From assembly GCA_035294855.1 (NCBI GenBank), contig DATGKD010000115.1, forward strand, positions 1 through 34,361: a stretch of DNA of 34,361 nucleotides, in the 5' to 3' direction. This document shows positions 15,764 to 23,669 of this stretch, one piece after another (the first letter of the stretch is position 1; every line of letters starts with the position of its first letter). Origin of the DNA: DATGKD01 sp035294855 (GTDB taxonomy: Bacteria; Actinomycetota; Acidimicrobiia; Acidimicrobiales; UBA8190). The position numbers were made by a program, and so were the translations under genes. The notes beneath the pieces were generated by a model. It had not been told where the DNA came from. It saw nothing but the letters and a program-made list of their open reading frames with translations, and ran no database searches.

Positions 15764-16714
15764 GTGGCGCGGGTGCTCGTGACACGCCGTCTGCCCGAAG
15801 GCGGCACCGACCCGCTGCTGGCCGCGGGGCTCGACATCGTGGAGCGGGACGACGACACGCCCTACGAGCACGGGGAGCTCGTCGCCGAGAGCCCGCACGT
15901 CGACGCCCTCGTCTGTCTCCTCACCGACCGCATCGACGCCGAGGTGCTGGAAGCAGGACGGTCCGGGCGCCTGCGGGTCGTGGGGAACGTGGCCGTGGGC
16001 TACGACAACGTCGACGTGGTGGCCGCGCGCGCCCTGGGCGTGGCCGTGTGCAACACGCCCGGCGTCCTGGACGAGACCACAGCCGACGCCGCGTTCTTGT
16101 TGATCCTCGCGGCGTCGCGCTGCGCCACGGAGGCGGAGCGCGACCTGCGCGCCGGGAGCTGGCACGGGTGGGGGATCAACCAGTACCTGGGCCACGACGT
16201 CCACGGGGCCACGCTCGGGCTCGTCGGCTACGGGCGCATCGGCCGGGCAGTCGGCCGACGCGCCGCCGGCTTCGGCATGCAGGTGCTGCACCACACCCGC
16301 CGACAGACAGGGATGCCCGGATACGTGGCCTCGCTCGACGAACTGCTCGCACGGGCCGACGTGGTCAGCCTGCACGTGCCGCTGACCGACGACACCCGGC
16401 ACCTCATCGGACCGCGCCAGTTGGCGCTCATGCGGCCCACCTCTGTGCTGGTGAACACGGCGCGGGGGCCCGTCGTCGACGAAGAGGCCCTGGCCGACGC
16501 GCTGCACGAAGGCCGCATCTTCGCCGCGGGGATCGACGTCTACGAGCGGGAGCCGGCCGTCCATCCCCGGCTGCTGACCGCCCCGCGGGCGGTGTTGTTG
16601 CCCCACATCGGCAGCGCCAGCCGCGAGACGCGCACGCAGATGGCGCGCGTGGCCTGTCGAGGGGTGTGCGACGTGCTCGCCGGTCGCCGGCCCGACAACC
16701 TCGTGTCGGTGTGA
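15764..16714 (+). CDS. D-2-hydroxyacid dehydrogenase (glyoxylate/hydroxypyruvate reductase type)
   Basis: A 316-residue D-isomer 2-hydroxyacid dehydrogenase of normal length. The Rossmann motif is GYGRIG near residue 155. The catalytic trio is Arg234 (NTARGPV), Glu263 (YEREP) and His281 (LLPHIGSAS). These enzymes reduce 2-keto acids such as glyoxylate or hydroxypyruvate with NAD(P)H. Placement beside an AllA-like gene, whose product could be glyoxylate, supports a glyoxylate reductase role; phosphoglycerate dehydrogenase is less likely because there is no regulatory ACT domain. It starts with GTG 15764. It converges on the RraA-like gene with only 22 bases between stops. Confidence 0.85.
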   Translation: MARVLVTRRLPEGGTDPLLAAGLDIVERDDDTPYEHGELVAESPHVDALVCLLTDRIDAEVLEAGRSGRLRVVGNVAVGYDNVDVVAARALGVAVCNTPGVLDETTADAAFLLILAASRCATEAERDLRAGSWHGWGINQYLGHDVHGATLGLVGYGRIGRAVGRRAAGFGMQVLHHTRRQTGMPGYVASLDELLARADVVSLHVPLTDDTRHLIGPRQLALMRPTSVLVNTARGPVVDEEALADALHEGRIFAAGIDVYEREPAVHPRLLTAPRAVLLPHIGSASRETRTQMARVACRGVCDVLAGRRPDNLVSV

Positions 16715-16736
16715 TCCGTGGACCGGGGTATCCCCG

Positions 16737-17396
16737 CTACGAGCCGGCCACGGGTGATCCCTCCAGGCCCAGCAACTCGAGGGTCGTGCGGCCCTCGCGC
16801 AGCGCCACGAAGAGGTTCTGCTCCTTCTCCTGACGGGCACGTCCGGCGGCGATGACGTCGTCCAGGATTGCGCCCGGGACCACGACCACGCCGTCCGCGT
16901 CTCCGACCAGCCAGTCGCCCACGTCCACAGGCGCGCCTCCCACGACGACCGGTTCGCCGACGGTGCCCGGCGCCGTCTTCGTGGCACCAGGCAGCGCCAC
17001 CGTGGTGGCGAACACCGGGAACCGGTGCGCCTCGAGGGCGTCGGTGTCGCGCACGCCGCCGTCGATGACGAGCCCGGCGAGGCCATGGGCCTCGGCCCCG
17101 GTCGTGAGCACCTCCCCCCAGTACCCCCGTTCGGGCTCGTCCCCCACGTCGACGGCGAGCGCGTAGCCGGCGGGAGCGCGCGCCACTGCGACGTGCAACG
17201 CCAGGTTGTCCCCCGGTGTGCACCGCACGGTGTAGGCAGGCGCGGCGAGACGCGCCCCCCGCCACACGGCGTGCAGGCGCGCCCGCATCGGACGGGCTCC
17301 TGACTCCCCCAACGTGGCTGATCCGAGCTCGGCGAGGACTGCCGCCCGTTCCGAGGACTCGGTCGACTGGTGAACAGAGTCGGAGGACATCTTCAC
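16737..17396 (-). CDS. RraA-like / HMG aldolase family protein
   Basis: A 219-residue protein of the RraA/4-hydroxy-4-methyl-2-oxoglutarate aldolase family. The active-site region is YWGEVLTTGAEAHGLAG followed by LVIDGGVRDTDAL, carrying the Glu and the Arg-Asp pair that bind the divalent metal and pyruvyl group in class II aldolases. DADGVVVVP is also typical. The family includes aldolases/oxaloacetate decarboxylases and RNase E inhibitors; no RNase E link is apparent here. It lies 76 bases downstream of the LLM oxidoreductase gene on the same strand, so they may be cotranscribed. Substrate not determinable. Confidence 0.82.
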   Translation of the reverse strand: MKMSSDSVHQSTESSERAAVLAELGSATLGESGARPMRARLHAVWRGARLAAPAYTVRCTPGDNLALHVAVARAPAGYALAVDVGDEPERGYWGEVLTTGAEAHGLAGLVIDGGVRDTDALEAHRFPVFATTVALPGATKTAPGTVGEPVVVGGAPVDVGDWLVGDADGVVVVPGAILDDVIAAGRARQEKEQNLFVALREGRTTLELLGLEGSPVAGS

Positions 17397-17472
17397 GGCC
17401 TTTCAGTGCAGCGGCGCACGCCCTCCGGCGCCATTGTCCGGCAGGCCAAGCAGCGAAGAGCGTACGACATGA

Positions 17473-18405
17473 TCACGATGGAGCGACCTTGCCGCCATCT
17501 GAGTCTCCGGCACCGTTGACCGATCGGACGACCGCCGTCATCGCTTCCAACTGCTCGAGATAGTGCGCACGCGACTGGTGGCGGAACCGCAGTGCGAGCC
17601 CCGTGGCGCCCAGCGCCGCATAGGCGCGCACGGCGCCGGCGGCCCCGTCGGGGTCACCCGCAGGGTCGAGGGGCGGTTCAGGTGCGAGCACGACGTCGAA
17701 ACCCGGCGCCCGACTCGAGACGGCGGCGTGCGCGTCGGCGTCTGACAACACCGCCCTCAACCCGTCGGCATCGAGGCCGAACGGGATCCACCCGTCGCCG
17801 AGCTCCGCGGCGCGCCGAAGAGACCGACGCGTGCGCCCGCCCACCCAGATGGCGACGTCGGCGCGGGCACCGCTCGGCTCGACGACGAATCCCTCGAACC
17901 GGTAGTGCGTGCCGGCATAGGAAGGCATGCGTCGTCCGAACGAGGCACGGATAGCGCGGATGGCGTCGTCTGCCCGCGCCCCCCGGTCGGCGAACGGAGC
18001 ACCGAGGAGGTCGAATTCGGCCTCGAGGGATCCCACGCCGACGCCGAGGATGACCCGCCCGCCACTGGCGACGTCCAGGGAGCCGTAGCGCTTCACGACC
18101 TCGAGCGGGTGGTGGTACCCGAGGACGAGCACATGCGACAACAGGCCGATGGTGGTCGTGGCGGCGGCGACGAAGCTGAGTGTCGTGAGCGGGTCCCAAT
18201 ATCTGCCACCGCGCGCCTCGGCGACGCCCTCCGGAATGGCGATGTGCTCCGGACACGACACCCACCGGTAGCCGAGGCGCTCGGCCGCCTGCGCCACCGT
18301 CACCACGTCGTCGATACCGCCCTCGACCTCCCACCGCGCGGGGTCGAAGCGGGGGTTCAGGTTCACGACCGGCGTCACGATCCCCAAACGCATCGCGATC
18401 ATCAT
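17473..18405 (-). CDS. LLM-class (luciferase-like) F420-dependent oxidoreductase
   Basis: A protein of about 310 residues with the bacterial-luciferase-like TIM barrel. Typical segments are AQAAERLGYRWVSCPEH, DPLTTLSFVAAATTTIGL, GVGVGSLEAEFDLLG and ADVAIWVGGRTRRSLRRAAELGDGW. It most resembles actinobacterial F420-dependent oxidoreductases of unknown substrate, though FMN use cannot be excluded. I start it at ATG 18405; ATG 18402 and 18393 are in frame, and the conserved part begins at MRLGIV (18393). The gene is divergent from the GYD protein gene. Confidence 0.82.
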   Translation of the reverse strand: MMIAMRLGIVTPVVNLNPRFDPARWEVEGGIDDVVTVAQAAERLGYRWVSCPEHIAIPEGVAEARGGRYWDPLTTLSFVAAATTTIGLLSHVLVLGYHHPLEVVKRYGSLDVASGGRVILGVGVGSLEAEFDLLGAPFADRGARADDAIRAIRASFGRRMPSYAGTHYRFEGFVVEPSGARADVAIWVGGRTRRSLRRAAELGDGWIPFGLDADGLRAVLSDADAHAAVSSRAPGFDVVLAPEPPLDPAGDPDGAAGAVRAYAALGATGLALRFRHQSRAHYLEQLEAMTAVVRSVNGAGDSDGGKVAPS

Positions 18406-18518
18406 GCCCAAACCGCACGGGTGCGGGCACGACCTGTGGCTCGTGCCACTGGGCTTTCCGATCCGCGGAACCCCGCCTACCCTTGGCGGCAGATCGCGCG
18501 CCGACCCAGGGAGGTCCT

Positions 18519-18839
18519 ATGGCGAAGTACCTGTTCCGAGTGAACTACACGCTCGATGGCATCCGTGGGGTGGTCGACAAGGGGGGATCTGCTCGCGAGA
18601 AGGCGACGCGCGAAGCGATCGAGAGCCTCGGGGGCACGGTCGACTGCTTCTATTACGCGTTCGGAGCGTGCGACCTCGTCATCGTCGCCGATTTCCCCGA
18701 CAACATCGCGGTCGCCGCGCTCGCCCTGGCGGTGAGCGCCGGTGGCGGGGCCAACGTCGAGACGACCGTCCTCCTCACGCCCAAGGAGATCGACAAGGCC
18801 GCCAAGAGACACGTCGCCTACCGTCCTCCGACCAGCTGA
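18519..18839 (+). CDS. GYD-domain protein
   Basis: A 106-residue single-domain protein of the GYD family: MAKYLFRVNYTLDGIRG at the N-terminus, CFYYAFGACDLVIVADFPD in the middle and TTVLLTPKEIDKA near the end. The family has a ferredoxin-like dimeric barrel and no assigned reaction. ATG 18519 is preceded by GGGAGG at suitable spacing. It stands alone on the plus strand between two minus-strand genes. Confidence 0.88.
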   Translation: MAKYLFRVNYTLDGIRGVVDKGGSAREKATREAIESLGGTVDCFYYAFGACDLVIVADFPDNIAVAALALAVSAGGGANVETTVLLTPKEIDKAAKRHVAYRPPTS

Positions 18840-18885
18840 GCTCGCCGGCGAGAGATCCGTCCGGTGGCGGCAGCGCGGACGGCGA

Positions 18886-19719
18886 TCACACGAGCAGAGC
18901 CACCGCCGCCGAGACTCCGACGGCGATGATGACGACGCGGAGGACGCCAGCCGGCAACCGCCTTCCCACCACCCCCCCCACCTGGCCGCCGATCGCGGAC
19001 CCGAGCGCGAGGAGACCGGCTGCTTCCCACGCGATGTGCGTCAACGCGATGAACACCACCGCCGCCATCGCGTTCACGAGCAGCGCGAGCACGTTCTTGG
19101 CCGCGTTGAGCCGTTGCAAGTGGTCGTCGACGAAGATCCCCAGGAGCGACATCAGGATCACGCCCTGCGCGGCGCCGAAGTACCCCCCGTACACGCCTGA
19201 GGCGAACACCGTGGCCACGAGTCCCGGTCCGCCCGCTCCGTCGAGCACGGCGTGGGCCCGCGGCCGTCCGGGGACGGACTGGTCCGCCGGGGGCGAGTCC
19301 CCTCCTTCGTCCGGCGACAGGTGCTCGGGAGCGCGTCCCCCCTGGCGCCGTGCCGCCAACCGGGGCTGGACGGCCACCAGGACGCAGGCCACCAGGATGA
19401 GCGCCGGCACCACGTGGCGGAACACGCTGCCGGGCAGGGCGAGCAGGAGCCCCGCGCCCGCCGCCCCGCCCGCGACCGACGCACACCCGAGGACGACGAG
19501 CCGCCGGCGCTGGCCACGCAGTTCGGAACGGTACGCGATGGCACCGCTCAGAGAACCGGGTACCAGCCCGACGGTGTTGCTCACGTTCGCCACCACGGGC
19601 GCGTACCCGAGCGCCAACAGGGTCGGAAAGGTGACGAGCGACCCTGAACCGACGATCGTGTTGATGGTGCCCGCGGCCAGTCCTGCCGCGACGATCGCGA
19701 GGTCAGCCGGGGCAGACAT
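18886..19719 (-). CDS. TauE/SafE-family membrane transporter
   Basis: A 277-residue integral membrane protein with about eight hydrophobic segments in two halves split by a hydrophilic loop (about residues 125-160, Arg/Asp/Pro-rich). The family signatures GTINTIVGSGSLVTFPTLLALG and GVYGGYFGAAQGVILMSLLG appear once in each half. TauE/SafE proteins export sulfite, sulfoacetate or similar organic anions. No sulfur-metabolism gene is next to it, so the substrate is open. It is divergent from the KimA-like transporter, and the 105 bases between starts show no clear operator. Confidence 0.88.
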   Translation of the reverse strand: MSAPADLAIVAAGLAAGTINTIVGSGSLVTFPTLLALGYAPVVANVSNTVGLVPGSLSGAIAYRSELRGQRRRLVVLGCASVAGGAAGAGLLLALPGSVFRHVVPALILVACVLVAVQPRLAARRQGGRAPEHLSPDEGGDSPPADQSVPGRPRAHAVLDGAGGPGLVATVFASGVYGGYFGAAQGVILMSLLGIFVDDHLQRLNAAKNVLALLVNAMAAVVFIALTHIAWEAAGLLALGSAIGGQVGGVVGRRLPAGVLRVVIIAVGVSAAVALLV

Positions 19720-19824
19720 GGACAGGGTCTATCGGAGCCCGCCCACCACCTCAACACCTCCGCTCACGCACAGCCCCCGGCCGCGGTGTCCGTCAAGCGG
19801 GCGCGAGCCCGAGGCGAACCCGGC

Positions 19825-21684
19825 ATGAGCGAGGACGAAGGCGACCGGCCGGGCGCCGTGCGCAGCGTCTGGCGGCTGCTCGTGGGCCGGCCGCTGCCCG
19901 CACACGAAGCCACCAAGGAACAGATCACCCCGGTGCAAGGGCTCCCTGCCCTGTCGCTCGACGCGCTCACGTCGGTGGCGTACGGCCCCGAGGCGATCCT
20001 TGTCGTGCTGGCGGGCGCGGGGGCGGGGGCATTGCACCTGATCCTGCCGCTCACCATCGCCATCGTCGTGCTCCTCACCATCCTCGTCTTTTCGTACCGA
20101 CAGGTGATCGACGCGTACCCGGGTGGGGGCGGCGCCTACGCCGTGTCACGTGCCAACCTGGGCGCACCTGCCAGCCTGCTGGCGGCCGCGTCGCTCGTCG
20201 TCGACTACACGCTCACCGTGGCGGTATCGATCGCCGCCGGCGTTGGTGCGCTCACCTCGGCGTTCGGTTCACTGTCGCCGGCGACGGTGCCGATCTGCCT
20301 GGGCATCCTCGCTTTCGTCATGGTGCTGAATTTGCGGGGCCTCGGGGACAGCGCCCGCGCCTTTCTGCTCCCCACCATGGTGTTCATCTTCGGACTGCTG
20401 GCGGTCATCGCCGTCGGTCTCGTGCACCCGCTGGACCGCAACATCGCGCCATCGGGACACCCCTTGACCGCCACCAAGGGTTTGGAGGTGGTGGGCATCC
20501 TCCTCGTCCTGAAAGCCTTCGCCGCCGGGTGCAGCGCGCTCACCGGCGTGGAGGCGATCGCCAACGGCGTGCCGCTGTTCCGCCCACCGCGCCAGGCGCG
20601 TGCCAAGCGCACCGAGGAGCTCCTGGGCGGAATCCTCGCGCTCATGCTCCTCGGCTTGGCGGTCCTGGCCAGCCGCTTCCACGTCGAGCCGCGCTCCGGG
20701 CAGACCGTCCTCAGCCAGATCATGGCGTTGTCGGTGGGTCGCAACTGGGCGTACTACGTGATGTCGGTCACGATCACGATCGTCCTCGCGCTCGCGGCGA
20801 ACACCTCGTTCGGGGGTCTCCCCGTGCTGGCGAGCCTGCTGGCACGCGACCACTACGCACCCCACATCTTCGGACTGCGCGGGGACCGGCAGACCTTCAA
20901 TTACGGGATCATCGTGCTGGCGGTGCTGTCAGGGGCCCTGCTCGTCGCGGTGAACGGGAACACCCAGCGGCTTATCCCTCTGTTCGCCATCGGCGTGTTC
21001 ACGGGATTCACGCTGTCGCAGACCGGTCTCGTCGTCCACTGGTGGCGGGAGCGGCCCGAACGCTGGCGCCAACGGGCGACGATCAACGGTGTGGGCGCCG
21101 TCACCACCGCGATCGCGACCGTCATCTTCCTCGTCTCCAAGTTCGCGGAGGGCGCCTGGGTCGTCGTGGTGGCGGTGCCCGTCTTCATCGTGATGTTCCG
21201 CCGGGTACGCCGCTACTACGACCGGGTCGGGCACATCCTCGAGTTCGGCCACATCCCTCCTCCGCCGCACGGGATGCCGACACGGGTCATCGTGCCCGTG
21301 ACGACGGTCTCCCGCCTGACCGCCCGGGCGGTGAACGAGGCGCTGTCGCTCAGCACGGACGTGCTCGCTGTCACGGTCGTCACCGGGGATCAGAAAGAAG
21401 CGTGCGAGGATCTCGCCGACCAGTGGCGCCGGTGGAACCCGGGGGTTCCGCTGCGGGCCCTCCACACCGAGTACGCCTCGCTCGTCGACCCGATCGTGGA
21501 TCTCATCGACGAGATTCGCGCGACCCACGATTGTCAGCTGGTCGTGCTCGTCCCGGTGATCGTCCCGTCGCGGCTGCGCTATCGCCTCCTGCACAACCAC
21601 CTGGACCTGTTGCTGTCTCAGGCGTTGCGCCGGAGGACCGACGTGGTGCTCGCCCGCGTCCCCATGTACTTCGACACGCGGTGA
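19825..21684 (+). CDS. KimA-type potassium importer (APC/KUP superfamily)
   Basis: A 619-residue membrane transporter with about 12 helices and a cytosolic C-terminal domain of about 130 residues. Segments LDALTSVAYGPEAILVVL, FSYRQVIDAYPGGGGAYAVS, CSALTGVEAIANGVPLF and LALAANTSFGGLPVLA match the KimA (YdaO) potassium/proton symporter rather than plain amino-acid permeases; this is judged from memory of the family. KimA is gated by c-di-AMP at the cytosolic domain, which is present here. ATG 19825 gives MSEDEGDRP; an in-frame GTG lies at 19786. A hairpin follows the stop. No c-di-AMP cyclase or riboswitch is seen. Confidence 0.8.
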   Translation: MSEDEGDRPGAVRSVWRLLVGRPLPAHEATKEQITPVQGLPALSLDALTSVAYGPEAILVVLAGAGAGALHLILPLTIAIVVLLTILVFSYRQVIDAYPGGGGAYAVSRANLGAPASLLAAASLVVDYTLTVAVSIAAGVGALTSAFGSLSPATVPICLGILAFVMVLNLRGLGDSARAFLLPTMVFIFGLLAVIAVGLVHPLDRNIAPSGHPLTATKGLEVVGILLVLKAFAAGCSALTGVEAIANGVPLFRPPRQARAKRTEELLGGILALMLLGLAVLASRFHVEPRSGQTVLSQIMALSVGRNWAYYVMSVTITIVLALAANTSFGGLPVLASLLARDHYAPHIFGLRGDRQTFNYGIIVLAVLSGALLVAVNGNTQRLIPLFAIGVFTGFTLSQTGLVVHWWRERPERWRQRATINGVGAVTTAIATVIFLVSKFAEGAWVVVVAVPVFIVMFRRVRRYYDRVGHILEFGHIPPPPHGMPTRVIVPVTTVSRLTARAVNEALSLSTDVLAVTVVTGDQKEACEDLADQWRRWNPGVPLRALHTEYASLVDPIVDLIDEIRATHDCQLVVLVPVIVPSRLRYRLLHNHLDLLLSQALRRRTDVVLARVPMYFDTR

Positions 21685-21718
21685 GTGGTCGGGAAGCACT
21701 CCTGGCGGGCCGAGCCGT

Positions 21719-21737
21719 GGGCCCCTCGAAGGGGCCC
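21719..21737 (+). terminator. Hairpin between convergent genes
   Basis: GGGCCCCT and AGGGGCCC form a perfect 8-bp stem with a 3-base loop, 34 bases after the transporter stop and just before the end of the convergent membrane-protein gene. It may terminate both transcripts. Confidence 0.6.
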
Positions 21738-21744
21738 CCAGAAC

Positions 21745-22452
21745 TCAAGCAGCGAGACGCGCCCGCCGCCCGGGACGCTCTTCGGCGACGCGCCGACCAC
21801 GGAACGCCCAACCGAGAGCGGTGCCGCCCAACACGGTGAGCACGACGCCGGGGCCGAGCGAGTAGCCGACCTCGTACGCCAGCTCACGCAGCGGAGACGC
21901 CGGCACGAACACACCGCCGGAATGCTGCAGCACCGGCCATGCCACTGGGCCGATGACGAACCACGCGCCGGCGAGCACCACGAGGAGGCCCGCTCCGGCC
22001 GCTCCGACATGCCCACGGCCCCTGGCGAAGCGAGAAATGAGCCCCAGCGAGGCCACCGCGCCCAGGCACGCCACGGCACCGGGTGCGACCCACAGCAACG
22101 CGTGCATCAGGTTCCAGGTCCAAGAAGGCGAGCCATCCGCGTTGAAGCCGAACGTCGGGCCGACGAACGGGATGACCCCGCCCCACGCGCCGATGAGCAG
22201 CATCAGCACGGCAGGCACTCCCATGCGTGCCGATGGCGCCGGGCTGACAAACCGCGGCGTGCTCGCATCTTCCCGAGGCGCGCCCGAAGGGGCGACACTC
22301 CGTGCCGGGGCATCCCGACCGGGGGCGTCGCCGACGATGTCACGCCGCGTCACGAACGGCCCTTGACCCTGATCACGGGCGGTTTCTTGTGTCCGGTCAG
22401 CCGGCGCCTCGCGTGGGACGACTTGCGTGCTCTCGCCTGTCCGATCGGCCAT
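21745..22452 (-). CDS. Four-helix membrane protein, function unknown
   Basis: A 235-residue protein. Residues 1-75 are hydrophilic and probably cytosolic. Four hydrophobic segments follow, near residues 77-100 (VLMLLIGAWGGVIPFV), 118-145 (HALLWVAPGAVACLGAV), 152-175 (LLVVLAGAWFVIGPVAW) and 198-215. The first and third share GAW..I.P, hinting at an internal duplication. The C-terminus is Arg-rich. I do not recognise a named family. Upstream on the minus strand is a SigF/SigB-type promoter, so it may be a stress-induced membrane protein of the neighbouring sigma factor's regulon. Confidence 0.7.
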   Translation of the reverse strand: MADRTGESTQVVPREAPADRTQETARDQGQGPFVTRRDIVGDAPGRDAPARSVAPSGAPREDASTPRFVSPAPSARMGVPAVLMLLIGAWGGVIPFVGPTFGFNADGSPSWTWNLMHALLWVAPGAVACLGAVASLGLISRFARGRGHVGAAGAGLLVVLAGAWFVIGPVAWPVLQHSGGVFVPASPLRELAYEVGYSLGPGVVLTVLGGTALGWAFRGRRVAEERPGRRARLAA

Positions 22453-22554
22453 GACGACACCTCCTCGTCAGATCGCACCTCATCGCGCCAGGTTCTGAGC
22501 GACGACCTGACCCCACCCGAGACTGGTGCGACCTCAAGAGCTCGAAACTTGTTG

Positions 22555-22579
22555 TACCCGTGATGAATGCCCCGGAAAC
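22555..22579 (-). promoter_or_regulatory. SigF/SigB-type promoter for the membrane-protein gene
   Basis: On the minus strand GTTT (22579-22576) is followed after 16 bases by GGGTA (22559-22555). This matches the GTTT-N15-17-GGGTA form known for mycobacterial SigF and related general-stress sigma factors. It points to the gene starting at 22452, giving a leader of roughly 95 bases. A sigma factor of this class is encoded 1.1 kb away. Confidence 0.6.
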
Positions 22580-22842
22580 GGCTCGGTTCGCGCCTTGTTG
22601 TCACATCATTGTCTCTGTGCACCCGAGCCCCTGACCAGGTCTGTCCTGAGGGGGCGTGCGCACGTGGTGAGGCCGAGGTGCGGTTTTCGTGCAGCGCGTT
22701 CGTGCGCCATGATGGTCCCAGCTTCACAAGTTCGGCCCCGGACGCCACGCGACGTCCGGCATGCAATGCGACTGGCGGGGGCCAGAGACGAGCGTGTCCT
22801 CTCTCGACGCCATGAAGGCAACGATCCGCTCCCGCCGGTCAT

Positions 22843-22852
22843 AAGGAGGAGG
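22843..22852 (+). promoter_or_regulatory. Near-perfect ribosome binding site of the STAS gene
   Basis: AAGGAGGAGG lies eight bases before ATG 22861 and matches the anti-Shine-Dalgarno almost completely. Most genes here have weak or no such sites, so this fixes the start and predicts high translation of the antagonist. Confidence 0.85.
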
Positions 22853-22860
22853 ACCCGACC

Positions 22861-23208
22861 ATGGCGACGGACGTCAACTTCGAAGTGTCCGAGCTCGAGA
22901 GCAATGGGATTCCCGTGTTGGCCGTGCGCGGCGAGGTCGACGTGGCGACCGCGCCCCAACTGCGTGAGCGGCTGAACGCATTCGCGGAGCGGGGCAACGT
23001 GACGATCGTGGTCGACCTGACCGACGTCTCGTTCGTGGACTCGACCGCGCTCGGTGTGCTGGTCAGTGCGGCGAAACGTCTTCGGAAGGGCGGTGGAGAC
23101 CTGAAGCTCGTCGTGACCGAGCCCCACATCGCCAAGGTCTTGAGCATCACGGGCCTGAACGAAGTCTTCGAGGTGTTCGCCACCGCCGGAGAAGCCGTCT
23201 CGGCATGA
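22861..23208 (+). CDS. STAS-domain anti-sigma factor antagonist
   Basis: A 115-residue single STAS domain of the SpoIIAA/RsbV type. The phospho-acceptor loop is VDSTALG with Ser61 after Asp60. In the partner-switching model the unphosphorylated form captures the RsbW-like anti-sigma factor and frees the sigma factor. Its stop overlaps the start of the RsbW-like gene (ATGA), and the sigma-factor gene follows, so the three form the classical operon order. Its strong ribosome site may keep antagonist in excess of kinase. Confidence 0.92.
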   Translation: MATDVNFEVSELESNGIPVLAVRGEVDVATAPQLRERLNAFAERGNVTIVVDLTDVSFVDSTALGVLVSAAKRLRKGGGDLKLVVTEPHIAKVLSITGLNEVFEVFATAGEAVSA

Positions 23209-23669
23209 CGACCGCCGAGCCCTCCCCACCGGAGATTCAGCAGCCAGACACCTCCGCAACCCGCTGCGTCGAGCTCTCCCTTCCCGCGGAGCCTGAGCTC
23301 CTTTTCCTGGCACGCATGACCGCCGCAGCCGTCGCCTCGCGGGCGGAATTCGGATTCGATCAGATCGAGGATCTGCGTCTTGCCATCGACGAACTCTGCA
23401 TCACGTTGGCGGGCGAGGATGGCACCGAGGGTCGGGTCCATCTCGTCTTCGAGTGGGAGGGCGATCTGCTCGAGGTGACCGCCAAGCTCGTCGCCGAGCA
23501 CGACCACCTGACGGCGGCCCCCCCCACGGGAACGGACTGGCCCGACGCCGACGTCAACGAGCTCTCCGGCCGGATCCTCGACGCCTTGGTCGACGAGCAC
23601 GGGACCGACAACGTCGGAGGATCGCCGCGGGCATGGTTCCGCGTCCGGCGCCAGCCGAGGGATCCCTGA
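23205..23669 (+). CDS. RsbW-like anti-sigma factor with degenerate ATPase motifs
   Basis: A 154-residue protein placed exactly where RsbW/SpoIIAB is expected, and carrying the start of a Bergerat (HATPase_c_2) fold: FDQIEDLRLAIDELC at about 49-63. Active RsbW kinases have an N-box of type E-x-x-x-N; here the segment reads ELCIT, so the metal-binding Asn appears replaced by Thr. The later Gly-rich boxes (DxGxG, GxGL) are also not evident; the C-terminal part reads ELSGRILDALVDEHG. It may bind the sigma factor without kinase activity, or use a diverged site. It is translationally coupled on both sides (ATGA, then TGATG). Confidence 0.8.
   Translation: MTTAEPSPPEIQQPDTSATRCVELSLPAEPELLFLARMTAAAVASRAEFGFDQIEDLRLAIDELCITLAGEDGTEGRVHLVFEWEGDLLEVTAKLVAEHDHLTAAPPTGTDWPDADVNELSGRILDALVDEHGTDNVGGSPRAWFRVRRQPRDP

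Larger units (their letters stand above)
22453..22860. other. 408-base divergent intergenic region
   Basis: No convincing gene is present. On the minus side it holds the GTTT-N16-GGGTA promoter at 22555-22579. On the plus side it ends in a very strong ribosome site before the STAS gene. I did not find a clear promoter for the plus-strand STAS-RsbW-sigma unit. Confidence 0.6.
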
